A stretch of 64,000 nt of DNA, taken from positions 58,171,001 to 58,235,000 of the forward strand of contig CM048552.1 of NCBI GenBank assembly GCA_026413225.1. Reading direction: 5' to 3'. Below the pieces are notes generated by a model. The model ran no database searches. It was not told the DNA's origin and saw only the letters and a program-made list of their open reading frames with translations. The stretch is from Otis tarda (Eukaryota > Chordata > Aves > Otidiformes > Otididae). The position numbers were made by a program, and so were the translations under genes. Within the stretch, counting starts at the first letter, position 1; each line of letters opens with the position of its first letter. Of this stretch, positions 46,721-59,119 are shown piece after piece.

Positions 46721-48230
46721 ATAGATCTAGTAGAAAGCAAAGCTTTAGTCTTCACCTTTGAAGACTTCTTTACGCTCAGTCTCGAGTCCTTCAGTGTGTG
46801 ATAGCACAATGGCTGTGGGATGCTCCAAACACCATGCCTCTTCAGCTGTGAGCAGGGAGGGAGTGATGTCAGTCTGAATCCAGATTTCCTAATTTTGAGG
46901 TCACAGTTATGATCTCTTTGGACAGTGGAGAGGGGTTGACTGTGGTAGAGTGCGTTTCTGAGCTCACAGGCACTTATTTGCATGGGATGTTTAGTTATTC
47001 ATCATGGCTGAAGGAACATAATGATTTAGTTGGGATGGGTTAGAGGAACTGAATAAGTAGAACTTAATGTAAATTTGAATGAATAAATTCTTATACTTGA
47101 ATAGCTATCAAACCTCTTATCCCTGCTTTTCAAACATCTGACTATCTTTTTTTTTTAAGAATTAACTATTTTTTGCTACCAGAGGTTTGCAAATGCGTCC
47201 AAATAGAGAAGTATTAATGGGGATTTTGGAAGGGATATAGGGTAGATAAAAGCCTGAGAATAATGACAGCCCCTCTTTCCCACTGCTTCTTCTCAGCAGG
47301 ACCTGCCTTCTGATTCTTGCTCTTTGAGCAGGCTCAGTGCTGGTCGTTAAAGCCAATCGATAGGAAAGCGTGTCAGTGGGATTAGGGTCACAGCCGGAAC
47401 AGGCAGCGTCGTGGAGACAGGTTGATCACAGAGGCTTTCTGGTAGAAAGAGAGGACTCTGATAATGGCCTTGTCGGTACCTACTGTGCCGCAGCCTCTCC
47501 TGCAGTGACTCCTGTGTTAGAAGACTCTCCAAAGCAGATCTGGCCTATGGCCATGACAGTGGCTGGCCGTAAAGCCAGACCTCCAGATCTGCCTCAGCAC
47601 AAAGCTGGGGAAGGAAGCTGTGTGCACGGGCAGCTCCAGCGGCACCGCGTGTGCAGAACGCCCCTAGCAATGCTGTGTGTGTGCCGAGCCCTGGGAGTCA
47701 GTTGGGTTGGTTTGTTACCTAGGTGAGGGCGTGCCGTTGCATGCTTGGCATCTCCCGTTTAGCTGCCTTGTAGGATCAAAATCGAGTGTGCCTTTCATTT
47801 CTGGGTAGTGAGAACATGCTTGCTTTTCTGATTCATGCTGAAGTTCTCATAAAGGCAGTCTGGTAATGGAGCCCTGAGCTGGTAGCGGGTCAGGGATATC
47901 TAACCTGGTTTAGACCAGCTGATAGTCCTATCACCTTTGCTTTTAATAGAATAGCAACAAGCTGTTACGTACGGCTTCCACCCCTTAAAGATATTTGTAT
48001 ACCCACAGAATTTCATGCCATTTCTAAAATGGAGACCAGCGTGTAGGAGCTGAAGAAACCTGCCCCAGCTTGTAACGGGTTATTGTTAGCACTGAGTGGG
48101 AGCAGAGTCTGGCTCTGGTGAGGCAGCAGCTCCAAAAGACATCAAACTGGGAGGAAGAAAGATACCTCCTTTCTCCCCAGGTAAGGCTTTAAAAATAGGA
48201 AACACCAGGCTTGAAAACTTTACATTGAAG
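46721..48230. other. Spacer between MCM5 and HMOX1; nothing recognised
   Basis: Unique sequence between the CR1 copy and the HMOX1 poly(A) signal. Open frames are short and without domains. Confidence 0.6.
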
Positions 48231-48236
48231 TTTATT
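48231..48236 (-). terminator. HMOX1: HMOX1 poly(A) signal AATAAA
   Basis: TTTATT on the + strand gives AATAAA on the gene strand, about 570 bp past the HMOX1 stop. A 3' UTR of roughly 590 nt is inferred. Confidence 0.7.
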
Positions 48237-48803
48237 ATGTGTATAAATTATGTAACCAGACAAGAGAATGGCAACGTATTTTCCACAACCGTCTTCTGCT
48301 TTTTAAAAAACAAGAATGATTGGAAAAAGAATTAACAAAGACCTAGTAGTGTCATATAAAACCCACAGGAGCCGTGTGGCTCCACAGAAAAAAGTGATCA
48401 CAGTATTATCTAGCAGTATAAAAAAAAACTGAGCAAACAGAGCTCCGGGGAGCTTCTTATTTCTGAGGAGAGACAGATGTCAAAGCTGTTTCTGATCCTG
48501 TAGGATTTTTGCAGGCACTCTGTAAAGCAATGACAATTCTTGGCCATTGTTTTTAGCCTTTTCTACCCTTAGTTTCTGGCAATAAAGTTAGTGTCTGAGA
48601 AGAGCTCACACCAAGCATGGGAGAGACTTTGCCTGACCCTCCCTTACAGCACTCTGATTTCTGGGGAGAAAAGTCTCCTAATATTAGTGGCAGAGCCATG
48701 ATCACAGTACCCAGTCAGGGGGAATTTCTCTCAGAAGGACTGGGGAAGGTGGATTAGTTTAGGGTGAAGGAAGGCTTGAAGAGAAGGTGAAGGTCCTGCT
48801 AGT

Positions 48804-48934
48804 TCACATGGCAAATAAGCCCACGGCTACTGTCATGGCTAGGAAGCTGAGCGCCAGGATCCACCGCACTAGGGAAGTGGTGGGTATCATGTCTGTGTGT
48901 CTTCTGTTTGTCCTCTCACTTTCTTTCCCAGATG
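48804..48934 (-). CDS. HMOX1: HMOX1 terminal coding exon 5 (residues 252-294, membrane anchor)
   Basis: Acceptor TTCCAG|CATCTG. Encodes the polar linker [14 protein letters not shown] and the C-terminal membrane helix, ending VGLFAM, then TGA at 48,804-48,806. Confidence 0.97.
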
Positions 48935-51900
48935 CTGGAATAGGGAGGGAAAAAAAAAAAAAGTGGATGAGAACAAGTTGAGGCAAGAAGCTGCCGGTAT
49001 GCCACGTTTGTTCTCCCCAGTGCTGGAGCAGACCCTGCTGGAGTTCTCAAGGGGAGAAGGAGGAATCCCAGGGCCCAGTGAGGCATCTAATGACCGTAAA
49101 CAGTCCTTAGCACTCCAGACTAATTTTCCCAGTACAACTTCAGGATGAGATTCCTCACCCAACACCAAACTTTTCTGAAACTCCTACTTTTATGAGCATA
49201 TTGGGCAAGGAGTGGGAAAGTTTCACAGATCATTTTTACTGCGTTTCCCAAAGAAGTTGCTTTAAGCTTCATTGTCTAGAGGTGCACAAGACAAGGTTTG
49301 CTTTTAATTCTTTGCCCTGGAAAAACTGTGGTTCAATCCAGTATGCACTGAAAAATCTCCCTTTTACTTTTAGAATGGGTAGGTCATATGGGCTTTTTAT
49401 TTGAACCACACGTTACCAGGGAAATCACGCTCCTTTGTAGACACCTGAGCCTGCTCCTCACTCAGTCACAAGCCCGGCTCTGTGAAAAGGGATTGCTCTG
49501 CTTGCAGCTGCTGCTCTGGCTTTGCTGAGTTTGGGATCAGCACATGCCAGTAGATGGAGCATTTTCAGTTTTGCAGAGTTGATGGGCAGCCTGTACATCC
49601 TCACTTCCCAGCTGGTTACATTTCACCATCCAGAACAATGCTGACTGTAAACCCAGCACACTTTCAAGAAGTGTCTTCAGTAAACACTTCTGGAAGGCAG
49701 GAAAATGACCAGAGGAATATTTAGTCTGAAACAACAGGCCGTTGCATAGGGCTGTGTCTCTTTGAGGAACCTTCTGTCAGCATCACAGCACCACGGCTGA
49801 GCTGCTGGGCCTGAAATTGCAGCCTGTGCTTCTGTAAACTCAAGGCTAATTTTCCCTGTGGTAAAAATTCGTGTAGCTAATGCACCTTACACTTGTTAAA
49901 ACCTAAGAGAAGGAGAGAGGAATCTAAAGTGCTCTCATTGACACTATTTCTGGAGAGCCCAAATGTCTGTCATACTTGCTCTGTCATGTTTAGAAGAAAG
50001 TTTGCACACACCAGTGCCCCTCCTTGCACTACCTACTGATGGTTGGAGAAGAGATGAAGCAAGCAGCTCATGTTCATTTCTCAGTGGCTTTTACAAACAA
50101 GAACGTAGGAAGGGAAGAGAACAAAACCACAAGGGACGATGTTAAACATCTGCTTTTAGAAGTATCTTACCTTGCTCGTATGATTTGTTAATGTTCCTTG
50201 TGCGAAGCTCTGCCTTCAGCTGCCCTGGGTAACCATTCTCCTGGCCCTTAGACACCAGCTCCTGCAGCGCCTCAAAAACCTGAGAAGGAACACTGGTTCA
50301 TTATGTGGCCTCCTCTCTTGTTCTTTCACTGGACCCCTTGCCCCTGCCACAGGCAGTTTATAAACTAGGGAGAAGCCTTCAGTCCAAGTCTCCCAGCACT
50401 TTTTGCACAGAACATAATCTACCTATGGGGTCAAGAGTATGTCTTTCAAACTCCTTGTTCACCTCACAGGTTCTCCCTGAAGCTTCCAGCTCAGGAGAAG
50501 GCTAATGCCCATCGTCTGACAGGAAGGAAAGCAAAGTACCTGTGCATCTAGCCAGCATCCACAGAGGACCTGTGGAGCTGTATTAGAGCGGTAGGACAGA
50601 TACACGGTGATCCCTACTCTGAGTATAAGTCCTCATTAATATCTGAACAATGGCACATGGAAGAAATTTAATTCAAACCCTAGAGGAGGGAGTAAAGCCT
50701 TTCAAAGACCAGCCTTTTGCTAGGCTCCCACGCTGGACAAATGTAGCTGTTCAACTCTGACTAGCTTGCCCTAATACACAACTTCCCATAAGCTCCCCAG
50801 TGAAAATACCAGCTTTGCCTTTCCTCTGTAGCTGTTTTCTGGGTTGAGAGAGGGTGTGGGCAGGCAAGGCTGGCTGGTTGTTACTTACCTGTATATTTAG
50901 CAGGAATGCTTTCTTGGCCTCCTCCAGTACTCTTTTCTTAGTGGCAAGATCCATCTCAAGGGCATTCATGCGGGAGCGATAGAGCTGCTTGAACTTGGTG
51001 GCATTGGAGACTCCATCAAAGGTGAAGAAAGCCAGCCCTTCTCCAGTGCTGGGCAGCTGGAGGGCCTTTTGGGCAATTTTCTTTAGCACTTGTCCCCCAG
51101 ACAGGTCTCCCAAATACCGAGTGTAGGCATGGGCCACCAGGAGCTCTGGGTGGTTCTTGCCTACATAGTGCAGCCTCTCAACGTATTTCTCAGTAGCCTC
51201 AGGACATGGAATCTCTTCCCTCCAGTTGCTGCCGTAGAAGTACTTCAAGTCTTCCTCCAGGGCAGCTTTCCTGTGCAGCTCCGCCGGAAAATACACAGGG
51301 GCATAAACTGGGTTGTCCTTGTTACGTTCAATCTCTTCCTCCAGAGCAGAGTAGATGAAGTACAAGGATGCCGTAACCAGCTGAAAGAGAAGGAAGAGGA
51401 TGAGCTACAGGTGCATCTGTCTGTCTTCTTCAGATTTTGGGGACAAATCCTAACAAAAAAGTTCCTCATGGGCACACCCAGTGTGAGTCACGCACGTTTT
51501 TGATGTTGCAGGTTTCCCATGGGGAGAACAGAGTTGCAAGGTGCAATGAGACACCATTTAGTCCTTCCCCTTCTGCTTGAGGCAGCATCAGGTAAGACCT
51601 TTCCAGCAGATATTGGTTTTACTTGCCCTTAAAAGCCACTGCCTTCACCTTCAAGTCTTGCAGCTTGATGTAATGGAAACTGGAGCCCTGTTAAATCATG
51701 CCTGGTCTATTCTCCTCATTCCCTCGGTCAATAGAGAGGGTATTCCCAAAGGTATATTTTCTGGTGCATTGTTCAAATCTGAATGCTTCAAGATGTGGCT
51801 TCCCTTTGTGGGGCCTTGTGAGACAATGACACACTGTTTATTTTTCAACATATTTGTTCCTGTTGGCATCCCTCCATCCTGGGAACTGAAGCACCACTGC

Positions 51901-54213
51901 TCTCCTCATTCAGATTTGCAAGTGGGGTTGACTCCTTGGTTGCCTCAAGGAGATAAGATAAAAGGGATCTGGAAGCACAGCCTGCCTCTGAAAGATGCCT
52001 TTGTGAAGGAGCGCTATGAGGCTATGTGTTCTCCCCTCTATTTTGAAACCATTGTCACTGTTGTTTTCCCCAGCTTACGCCATGCTTTCTTCTATCTGCC
52101 AGCCTTTCCACGTGGCATAAGACAATCTAGCTGTGTTTTTTCCTTCCCTGGGCATTCTGTTTTCAGAGGCTGTATACATATTTACACCTACACCACCCCT
52201 TCCTTACACTGGAATCCATATCAGCAGCAAAGGGTAAAACACAAAGGTACTGCAGTACAGGTGAGTCAGGTTTGGGGGGGGGGGGATTACGCTGATGACA
52301 GAAGAGAAAGCAGTTTACTTTCCCACAAAGCAATCAGTTCTCCAGCAAAAGAGCTGACGTTTCAACTTTTCCCCACTCTGACAGCAAATAGGACTTTGAT
52401 AAGCACACAGGCAGTGGCTTGGATGTGGAAACAAATGTTCAGATTCTGGGGAGTCACGTGTCAGGGCAGGTATATAGGTTTGCCAGGAGAGCAAACAAAA
52501 ATAGAGGTTTTTAAACAATAACCTGTTATCTGGCTTACTGAAAAAAAAAAAAAACCAAAACCAAAACACAAAATATGGGAACATTGCCTAACAAATTAAG
52601 AAAATATAACTTGACTGGTTGTTTTCAGAGGCAGGTAGTGGTTTAATGGGAAATGTGGCTTTTGAAAACTGTCACTACTTTTTAAAACCCACGTCACATC
52701 TCACTCCCCCTGACAGCATGTAAATATCTTCTAAGAAACAGAGCTGTATGTTTGAAGGACTGACTTCATACATTATTGCCAGCCGGTTCGCTGCCTAACC
52801 AATGCCGCATTTCTAACAGTAGGAAGTGAGCACCTGAGATTAAATTTATGCTTGACTAAGTATCCTGAATGCGACCTGTCAGATATAAGTAGTCTTTTTC
52901 CTACTCTTGTGGATTTATTTGCCAAGGAACAATTCAACAACAAAGTAATTAAACCACAGGTCGGATCACTAGCTGTTATTTGCAAGCCTATGCGTCACAT
53001 CCTATAGCCTCTCAGGAATGTCTGGCCCAGGTGCGTGCTTTGTTTTTGCTCATGGCTTTGTTACATGGCTCAGAGCCCAGGCATCACATATCTAGCCAGG
53101 TTAGGTGCAGACCAATATCTGCAAATGTTTCTCTTTTATCTTAAGAAAAGCAGCAGGCTCCTGCCTGTTAGCAGCAGATACATCTTGCTCAAACTCAGTC
53201 TGTGTTTGAGTTATTGTTCATGATCTCAGCTCTGGTATAACCCCAGTGACAACTGAAACACTGCAAAGTTCAGTGCCAGAGATGATCCCACAGCCTCACT
53301 TTCTCACTATTCCATCATTATTTCTAGCTGTAGCTGCTTAAAGTCCATCCTTTTGGCATTTCAGGCACTCATAGTCATACCTCCATTAACTATCATTGCC
53401 AATAATTAACATGCAGGCATTTGTGAAGACAGAGAAAAGCAATTACATGAATCCCTTCAACTTTGTCTTTTTATCCTGTTTCATCTTGGCTGCCCATCCT
53501 GATTTGCGCGGTCCTGCCCTGCCTTCTGCAAGAGGAGCCGGTAAGTTCCTAGGGTACTGGAGTTTGATGAAAAGCATGTTTTGCACAGAAAATACTGACA
53601 CCAAACAGCTGTAATACAAAGCACCTCCTTCCTTGTGCCGTCCCCCTCCTCCCAGCTTTTGTTCCCATGCAGCCTGTCTAGCAGTGTATTTCCTGGCAAG
53701 GAAATCCCATCCCCAAAGGAATGCTGCTACGAAGTACCTTAAACTCGTGGAGCGACACCTGCCCCTTCTGGAAATTCTTCATGAATGGCGTGTTCTCCGC
53801 CTGCTCGTGCACCTCCTTGGTGGCTTCCTTCAACAGTTCTGACAGGTCCTTGGACATGCTGGGGAAGAGCAGCAAAACAGATGTCAGTGCTGTCGCTCTC
53901 CTCTGGCAAAATGGATTTTAGCTCTCTAGGAAAAAAGGGGGAGCCTGGGACAGAACGAAAAGGAGCAGAGCATTCTCGAGAGCCACGAGTGGGAACAGGG
54001 GAGCGCCAGCATCCCAAACGCTGCCCGAGCGGGGAAGACTGACAGACTCCATCCAGAGGTGAAAGCAGGAGCATGCTGTTCCCTGCAGAGCAGAAACAGG
54101 AACAGCATGCCTAACAGCAAGGGGAGAAACACAATACTTTTCTGGCACAAAAATTCCCTCTCGTTTCCGTCCCACTCTCACCTTTCGGAGCTGTGTGTCT
54201 GGTAAGTTTCCAT
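48804..54213 (-). CDS. HMOX1: Heme oxygenase-1 (5 coding exons)
   Basis: HO-1 cleaves heme to biliverdin, CO and Fe2+, using electrons from NADPH-cytochrome P450 reductase. It is anchored in the ER membrane by its C-terminus. Five exons with consensus GT..AG introns join into 885 nt, 294 codons plus TGA. The proximal heme ligand is His28 in [13 protein letters not shown]. The distal-helix signature GDLSGG is at 142-147 and includes Asp143, needed for oxygen activation. [11 protein letters not shown] precedes it. Residues about 273-294 form the hydrophobic tail anchor ([19 protein letters not shown]) after a polar, basic linker. The family is usually about 288-296 residues, so the gene looks complete. 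The 492-bp third exon equals that of mammalian HMOX1. The start at 54,213 is the first Met downstream of a TATA box. Another Met (residue 12) begins exon 2. Confidence 0.98.
50171..50279 (-). CDS. HMOX1: HMOX1 coding exon 4 (residues 216-251)
   Basis: Acceptor CTCAG|GTTTTT, donor GCAAG|GTAAGA. Encodes [20 protein letters not shown], then [16 protein letters not shown], the last core helix and the beginning of the flexible linker. Confidence 0.95.
50889..51380 (-). CDS. HMOX1: HMOX1 coding exon 3 (residues 52-215, catalytic core)
   Basis: Acceptor TTTCAG|CTGGTT, donor ACAG|GTAAGT, 492 bp in phase 0. Holds most of the all-helical heme oxygenase fold, including the distal helix [11 protein letters not shown] and the [17 protein letters not shown] segment near the heme propionates. 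Confidence 0.98.
53738..53858 (-). CDS. HMOX1: HMOX1 coding exon 2 (residues 11-51, proximal His)
   Basis: Acceptor CCCAG|CATGTC, donor TTTAAG|GTACTT. Encodes [20 protein letters not shown] with heme ligand His28. Confidence 0.97.
54182..54213 (-). CDS. HMOX1: HMOX1 coding exon 1 (residues 1-10)
   Basis: A very short coding part, [10 protein letters not shown], with donor GAAAG|GTGAGA. Ser11 is split after two bases. The heme oxygenase N-terminus is variable among birds and mammals, so the exon is placed by the Met, the phase match and the upstream TATA box. Confidence 0.88.
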
Positions 54214-54335
54214 GTTTCTCCACTTTGTTTCACTCCTCTGCTTCCCTGTTGTTTTCTCTTGCTTGTGCTTTCCTCCTTCCCTTCTCCCAGGACAGTGAAG
54301 CCTCTGAGCTGGGCAGCTCAGCTCCCGCATCCAGC

Positions 54336-54356
54336 TATATACTGCCAGGCCACGTG
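54336..54356 (-). promoter_or_regulatory. HMOX1: HMOX1 core promoter: TATA box and upstream E-box
   Basis: TATATA at 54,336-54,341 (TATATAG on the gene strand) lies about 125 bp upstream of the ATG, and CACGTG at 54,351-54,356 lies 10 bp upstream of it. A start near 54,308 and a 5' UTR of about 95 nt are inferred. USF-type E-boxes close to the TATA box are known for HMOX1 promoters. Confidence 0.7.
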
Positions 54357-55815
54357 AGCAGCCAAACCGCTGACCTCAGTGTGAAGACAAACTTCTTGCA
54401 ACACAACTGAACTTCTCTTCCCAGCGTAGCCTTCCCCTGCAGCCCCGAGGGACCAGAAGGAAGTCACCTGATGCATCTTGATAACTAAGCACAAACAAGA
54501 GAATATCCAGCAACTTCTCCTTCAAGTGTGCCTGGCTCTGTAACCCTTTCAGCGCAGTGCCCGTGGCAGGCAGAGTCCAAGAGATGCTCGTTGCACTGGG
54601 GGCAGCCGGGTAGGACAAGGAGGGGTGGATTTACAGGGCTAATGCCTGGGGCAGGGTGGGCAGTCTCCTCTCCCTACACCTCAGTCTACATCCCAGCTGC
54701 ACCCAGCCTGGGGAGCTAAGACAACACCCATCCTCATCTGCCCAAGGTATAAACGTCTTATTTCCCATGACAGTAGGCATCTTCAGGGAGTCTCTCAGGT
54801 GACACGGTACTTTCTGACCACAGGATGTGGAGCTCAGCACTACAGGTGAGGAGCATAACCCCTTCGCAGCAGGGAGCGCAGCAGGGACCCTGGGGTATGT
54901 CCTGGGCACCCTGGGTAATCCAGCTGCTGTGGCACATGCATGTGCCAGCTGTGGTCTGCAGGCGCCAGAGGTGCCCTGGCATGGTGCTGTGCACTGGGGA
55001 ATAACCCTGTCTCTTTGCACAGAGCCAGCACAGGTGTGCTGCCTTTCCCTGCTGCCTTGTGCATGGAAAAAATACCCACAGTGTGGCAACCGGCCCCTGC
55101 TGTTACCACAGCTGTGTGCAGGTCAGTTTAGGAGAATAGCCGTCCATCTCCTAGATACCCAGAAGGGTGGGGTAGCTGGTGGACTGAAAAGATGTCATGC
55201 AAGACTTGGGGGAAACTGAGGAAGTCTGCAGAGACTTTCAAAGGAAGATAATTTCTCTGATTTGAGGAAAGAGAGTTGGACAAGGTGCTTCTGCCAGGAG
55301 CTGGCTGCTCTGCTGTTGTGTCTGGTGAAGTGGTCAATAAGGCAGCCAGCAGATGAAGGGGGGCCCTTCTTTTCCAACTGTAGCTGTGCTGGGAGCAAGG
55401 CTAGCTAGGATGGATGATGCAGTGGCCAGCCGTACTTCGGAAAAGCACACATTTTGTGCTCAGCCCAAAGAGCGGGGCATTTAAAGCCACTGTTCCCCTG
55501 CTGCTGTGGCGGTGAGAAAGCCCCGTGCTGCAGTCGTGCAGGGGGTGGTAGGGAGGCAGAACCTGAGGAGGAGGGAGAAGAACTCTGGCATCTTCTATTC
55601 ATAAGTCCCCTCCAGCAAGTCCACTCTGGGGCTTTGCTGGTGGACGCTGCTGACCAAGCCACACGCCTCGCATGTCTCCCTGTCACTACACCCACACCTG
55701 GCCACAGCTGGCTTTGGTGCTAGAGGTTAGAAAGCTGTCCTGGAGGAAATATGCTTCCATGCTTGTTTTTCGACTCGGGCAGACATCTGGCGTGTGGTTC
55801 AGCACTCAGGAAGGA

Positions 55816-55843
55816 TTACTCAGCGCTTCCACCCTGACTCAGC
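55816..55843 (+). promoter_or_regulatory. Candidate AP-1/ARE pair upstream of HMOX1
   Basis: TTACTCAGC at 55,816-55,824 and TGACTCAGC at 55,835-55,843 are 19 bp apart, about 1.5 kb upstream of the inferred HMOX1 start. The second fits the TGACnnnGC antioxidant-response core exactly. Binding is not shown by sequence alone. Confidence 0.5.
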
Positions 55844-57647
55844 CAGAGTTTTCCTGTCTTGCTTTTGTCTTTTAAAGCAACAGTGCATGCTCACAAAAGC
55901 TGTCACGTTCCACTTTTACCCCCAGGCCATTGCAGACAACTTGCTGCTGGCTTGCTTGTTTTTCTGTAAGGTAAAATAAATGTATCTTGGGATGTATGAA
56001 CCTTCGAAGCAAGCTTGAAAAATTCCCAAACATCCCCTGAGAGAGGGCTCCTGTGTGGAGCCCATGGGAGCACAGGGCTGCATGGCCAGTCCCTCCTGAA
56101 AACACTGATGCCATTTTACCACAGGGATGGCCCCAAAATGAGCGTTTCCCTCTGGCATCACTCCTTAAAGATCACTTTTTCAGTGAGTGCTATTCTGACA
56201 CGGGAAGCTGGAGAACAGATTGAATGTGTAGTTCTGGTGGAGGGAAGTAGGAAATATGTGAGAATATGAAAATGAATAACAGGATTCATTTAATGAAATA
56301 ATATGAAAAAATCCAACCCTCGAGCCCTGCCCCTCATTTCACCTCTGTTTTGCATCTCTGGGCATGCACCCAGTTCCTCCCCAAGGACTTTCTGGTTGCT
56401 TTCAGGCCAGTGCTTTTGTCCCCTGCCTGCCAGCCTTCTTCCAAGAGGTTGCATGCTTGGAGGCACTCTAAAGGTTGTATACAAAAGGTCCTCCTCCTTC
56501 CTTTTCATTCAGGGTTGTCTTAGATGTGGATATGAGACTGAAGGGAAGAGGGTAAAGGTATCTAGTCACGTCGTTGCCATTCCAGATAGGATTCTTCTTC
56601 CCAGGAAGAAGTCCGGCCTCGTAACCACACTGCCCCAGGACATGGAGCCAGTGTACCTCCTTCTGGATCTTGAGGCTTGACCTTCTCCTGGGCTGGTCAC
56701 AGGAGATAAGGTCCCTACTGCAGTTCATTTCTGCTGTGAGCTTTTCCATAGGTGCAGGCAAGCAAGCCATGCCCCAGAACTGATTTATGCTGTCTTGTCA
56801 GGATTACTTGGGATGGAGCAACTGTGAGACTGGGCCCAGCTCTCCAGAAAGGCCCAAATGTCCCACAGCAAGATGGAAGGAGAACTGAAAGTGGGGTGTC
56901 ATCATCTTTGCGGTTGCTGGCCTGGGGCATTTCTGCCCCCTCCAGTGCTTTGCAGGGAAGATTTGTATTGCTTGTGCTGTGCTGTTGCTAGTCAGTGTGG
57001 GGAGGTTAATGACACCAAGTGTGCCAATGTGCTGACGGATATCTGTGAGGGATCATCTCTTCCTAGAGGAAAACTTGGGAAATTGACACTTGAGAGTGAT
57101 GCACGGGGAAGGAGGTCTGTGCTTTTAGGAGAAGGAACAAACTAGCCCCCAGAGCAACTCTGGGCATAGCAGGCCACTGGAAAGCAGAGGCCAGCCCACA
57201 TCCAGGTCACTAGGAGATTTTTCTTGGACTTCAGATCTCCACCGTGTCTGCTGGAAGTCCTATCATCTCCTACTCTTGAAGTGAGCAGTGCCTGGATGGT
57301 GCCAGAGCTACTCACTGTGAGGGCGAAGTGCATGGGCACCAGTGAAACTGCCCAGGAGATGTCTAGCAAAGATGAATCAAATAGCCTCAGGAAAGATGTT
57401 TGTAATAGTTCCTGCTGGGCTTAAAAGCTGCCATCTGAGCCAGCCTCCATCAGCCCAGCCCCTGAGAAAATGCTTAATCAAGAGATGGTGTAGATAAATG
57501 GTTAACAACAACAGAAAGTTTTTGAGGGGTTGCTGTTTTCATCAGGGGTAGGGAAGTGGGGAATTTTCTCCTCTTTATAGACTTAACAGCGTGTTCTGCC
57601 AATAGATTTATAGTCAGGAATGTCTGGATACCCAGGCAGTCACGGAG

Positions 57648-57659
57648 TGCTGAGTCAGC
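57648..57659 (+). promoter_or_regulatory. Candidate Maf recognition element upstream of HMOX1
   Basis: TGCTGAGTCAGC matches 12 of the 13 positions of the TPA-type Maf recognition element. It lies about 3.3 kb upstream of the inferred start. A second, weaker site (GCTGACTCAG) is at 57,846-57,855. Confidence 0.55.
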
Positions 57660-59119
57660 TCTCCTGAAGCCGTTTGGGAAGTGCTGTTCCATGCTTGGCT
57701 CCAGCAGCCAGCTCCCAGCAGCTCGGCTTGCCTCCATAGGGAAGGCGTCAGCCGGTGAAAGCCAGCGTTCGCTGGCTCGGAGGGGTTAATGGGCTCTCTC
57801 CAACCGTGACACAGCAAAATGCAGCCGCCTGCTTTGCACCGCAAAGCTGACTCAGTAACCAGGACTTGCTGTGTAATGGCAGGGGGGAAAAAACCAAAAC
57901 CCAAAGAAGTTGTGATAACGGCTTAAAATGACTTGCTTAAGAAGGGAGTCAGTGCTGGAGAGTCAGTGCTGTCAGCACGTACAGGGGGAAGTGCTATGTG
58001 TTAATTTTTGTTTACCAAAGGGAGATTGCCTGGCCCAGCCCAGCTCTGGCAGAACTGACTGTGCTCGCTGCTGTCCACATTGAGCGATCCAAGTCTAGAT
58101 CAAAGATACAGGTGGAAAAAGGGAGCTTGGGGGTAAAATGCAGTGGAAATCCCGATGAGGAGCGCAAACGCTGCAGGCGTCCTCCGATCTGGCATTGCTG
58201 GTACCTTTGGGAGGGTCCTACAGACAGACCTGTCTGTGCTGGGCAAACCCCGCACGCGGGAACCCCCGAGACCAACGCGGTGGGAGAGAGAGGTGCAGAC
58301 AGATTTCTCAGGCGTAAATGAACCAGCATGACAAAAATAGGAAGCACAGATTACAACATATATTTTTATAGATGCGTGGATAGATACGTGCTGCAGCGCA
58401 TGGGTGTCTCTAGCATCTGGGTGTCTCCAGCGCATGACTACGGGCAAGGAGAGAGTTCTGGGCTGGCTGGGAACAGAGCAGGGGGGAGGAGGGAGAACAG
58501 AGCAAGCACCTTGCAAGGCACGTGCTGCTTTGTGAGCAGAGACCCCGGGTCAGGCAGCGACCTGAAGTATGAAGCAGGTCTCCAGGTTACGGGTATACCG
58601 GGCTGAAATTTGGGGGGAGAGCACGTAGCATCTCAGTGCTGGTGGGGACAGACCCCATGACCTGCTAGGGTTCTGCTTTGGGAGCAAAAGGGAGGTGTGG
58701 AAGGGAGGAGGGCAGAATTGGCAAATAAAAATCCCATTTGTGCAACTGTTTCAGTCCCTGCCGCCTCCTTTGTTTCAGTGCTAGAAGCATGTAAAACAAA
58801 GTGTGCCCTGACTGTGAGACGGGACAAACTGTGAAAATCTGCTTTTGAAAATCACATGTATGCAACAAGGAGGACCTTGTGCCACAGCTCACACCCCTTC
58901 CTCAGGGGAAGGGAGGAGATGAAGCTGGAAACCAGGTTTTGCAAGGAGAGTGAGACTCGGACATACCGACCGAGCTGAGAGCGGCCAGCGCCGTTTCTGG
59001 AGATTTCTCCGATTATCCGGAGAAGTGGGACCTGGGCCAAGAGCAGCAGCTGCAGCCTCAGGACGGCACACAGGAAACCCTCCCTTAATAAACAGCCTCA
59101 CGTGGACCCTGCTCCTACT

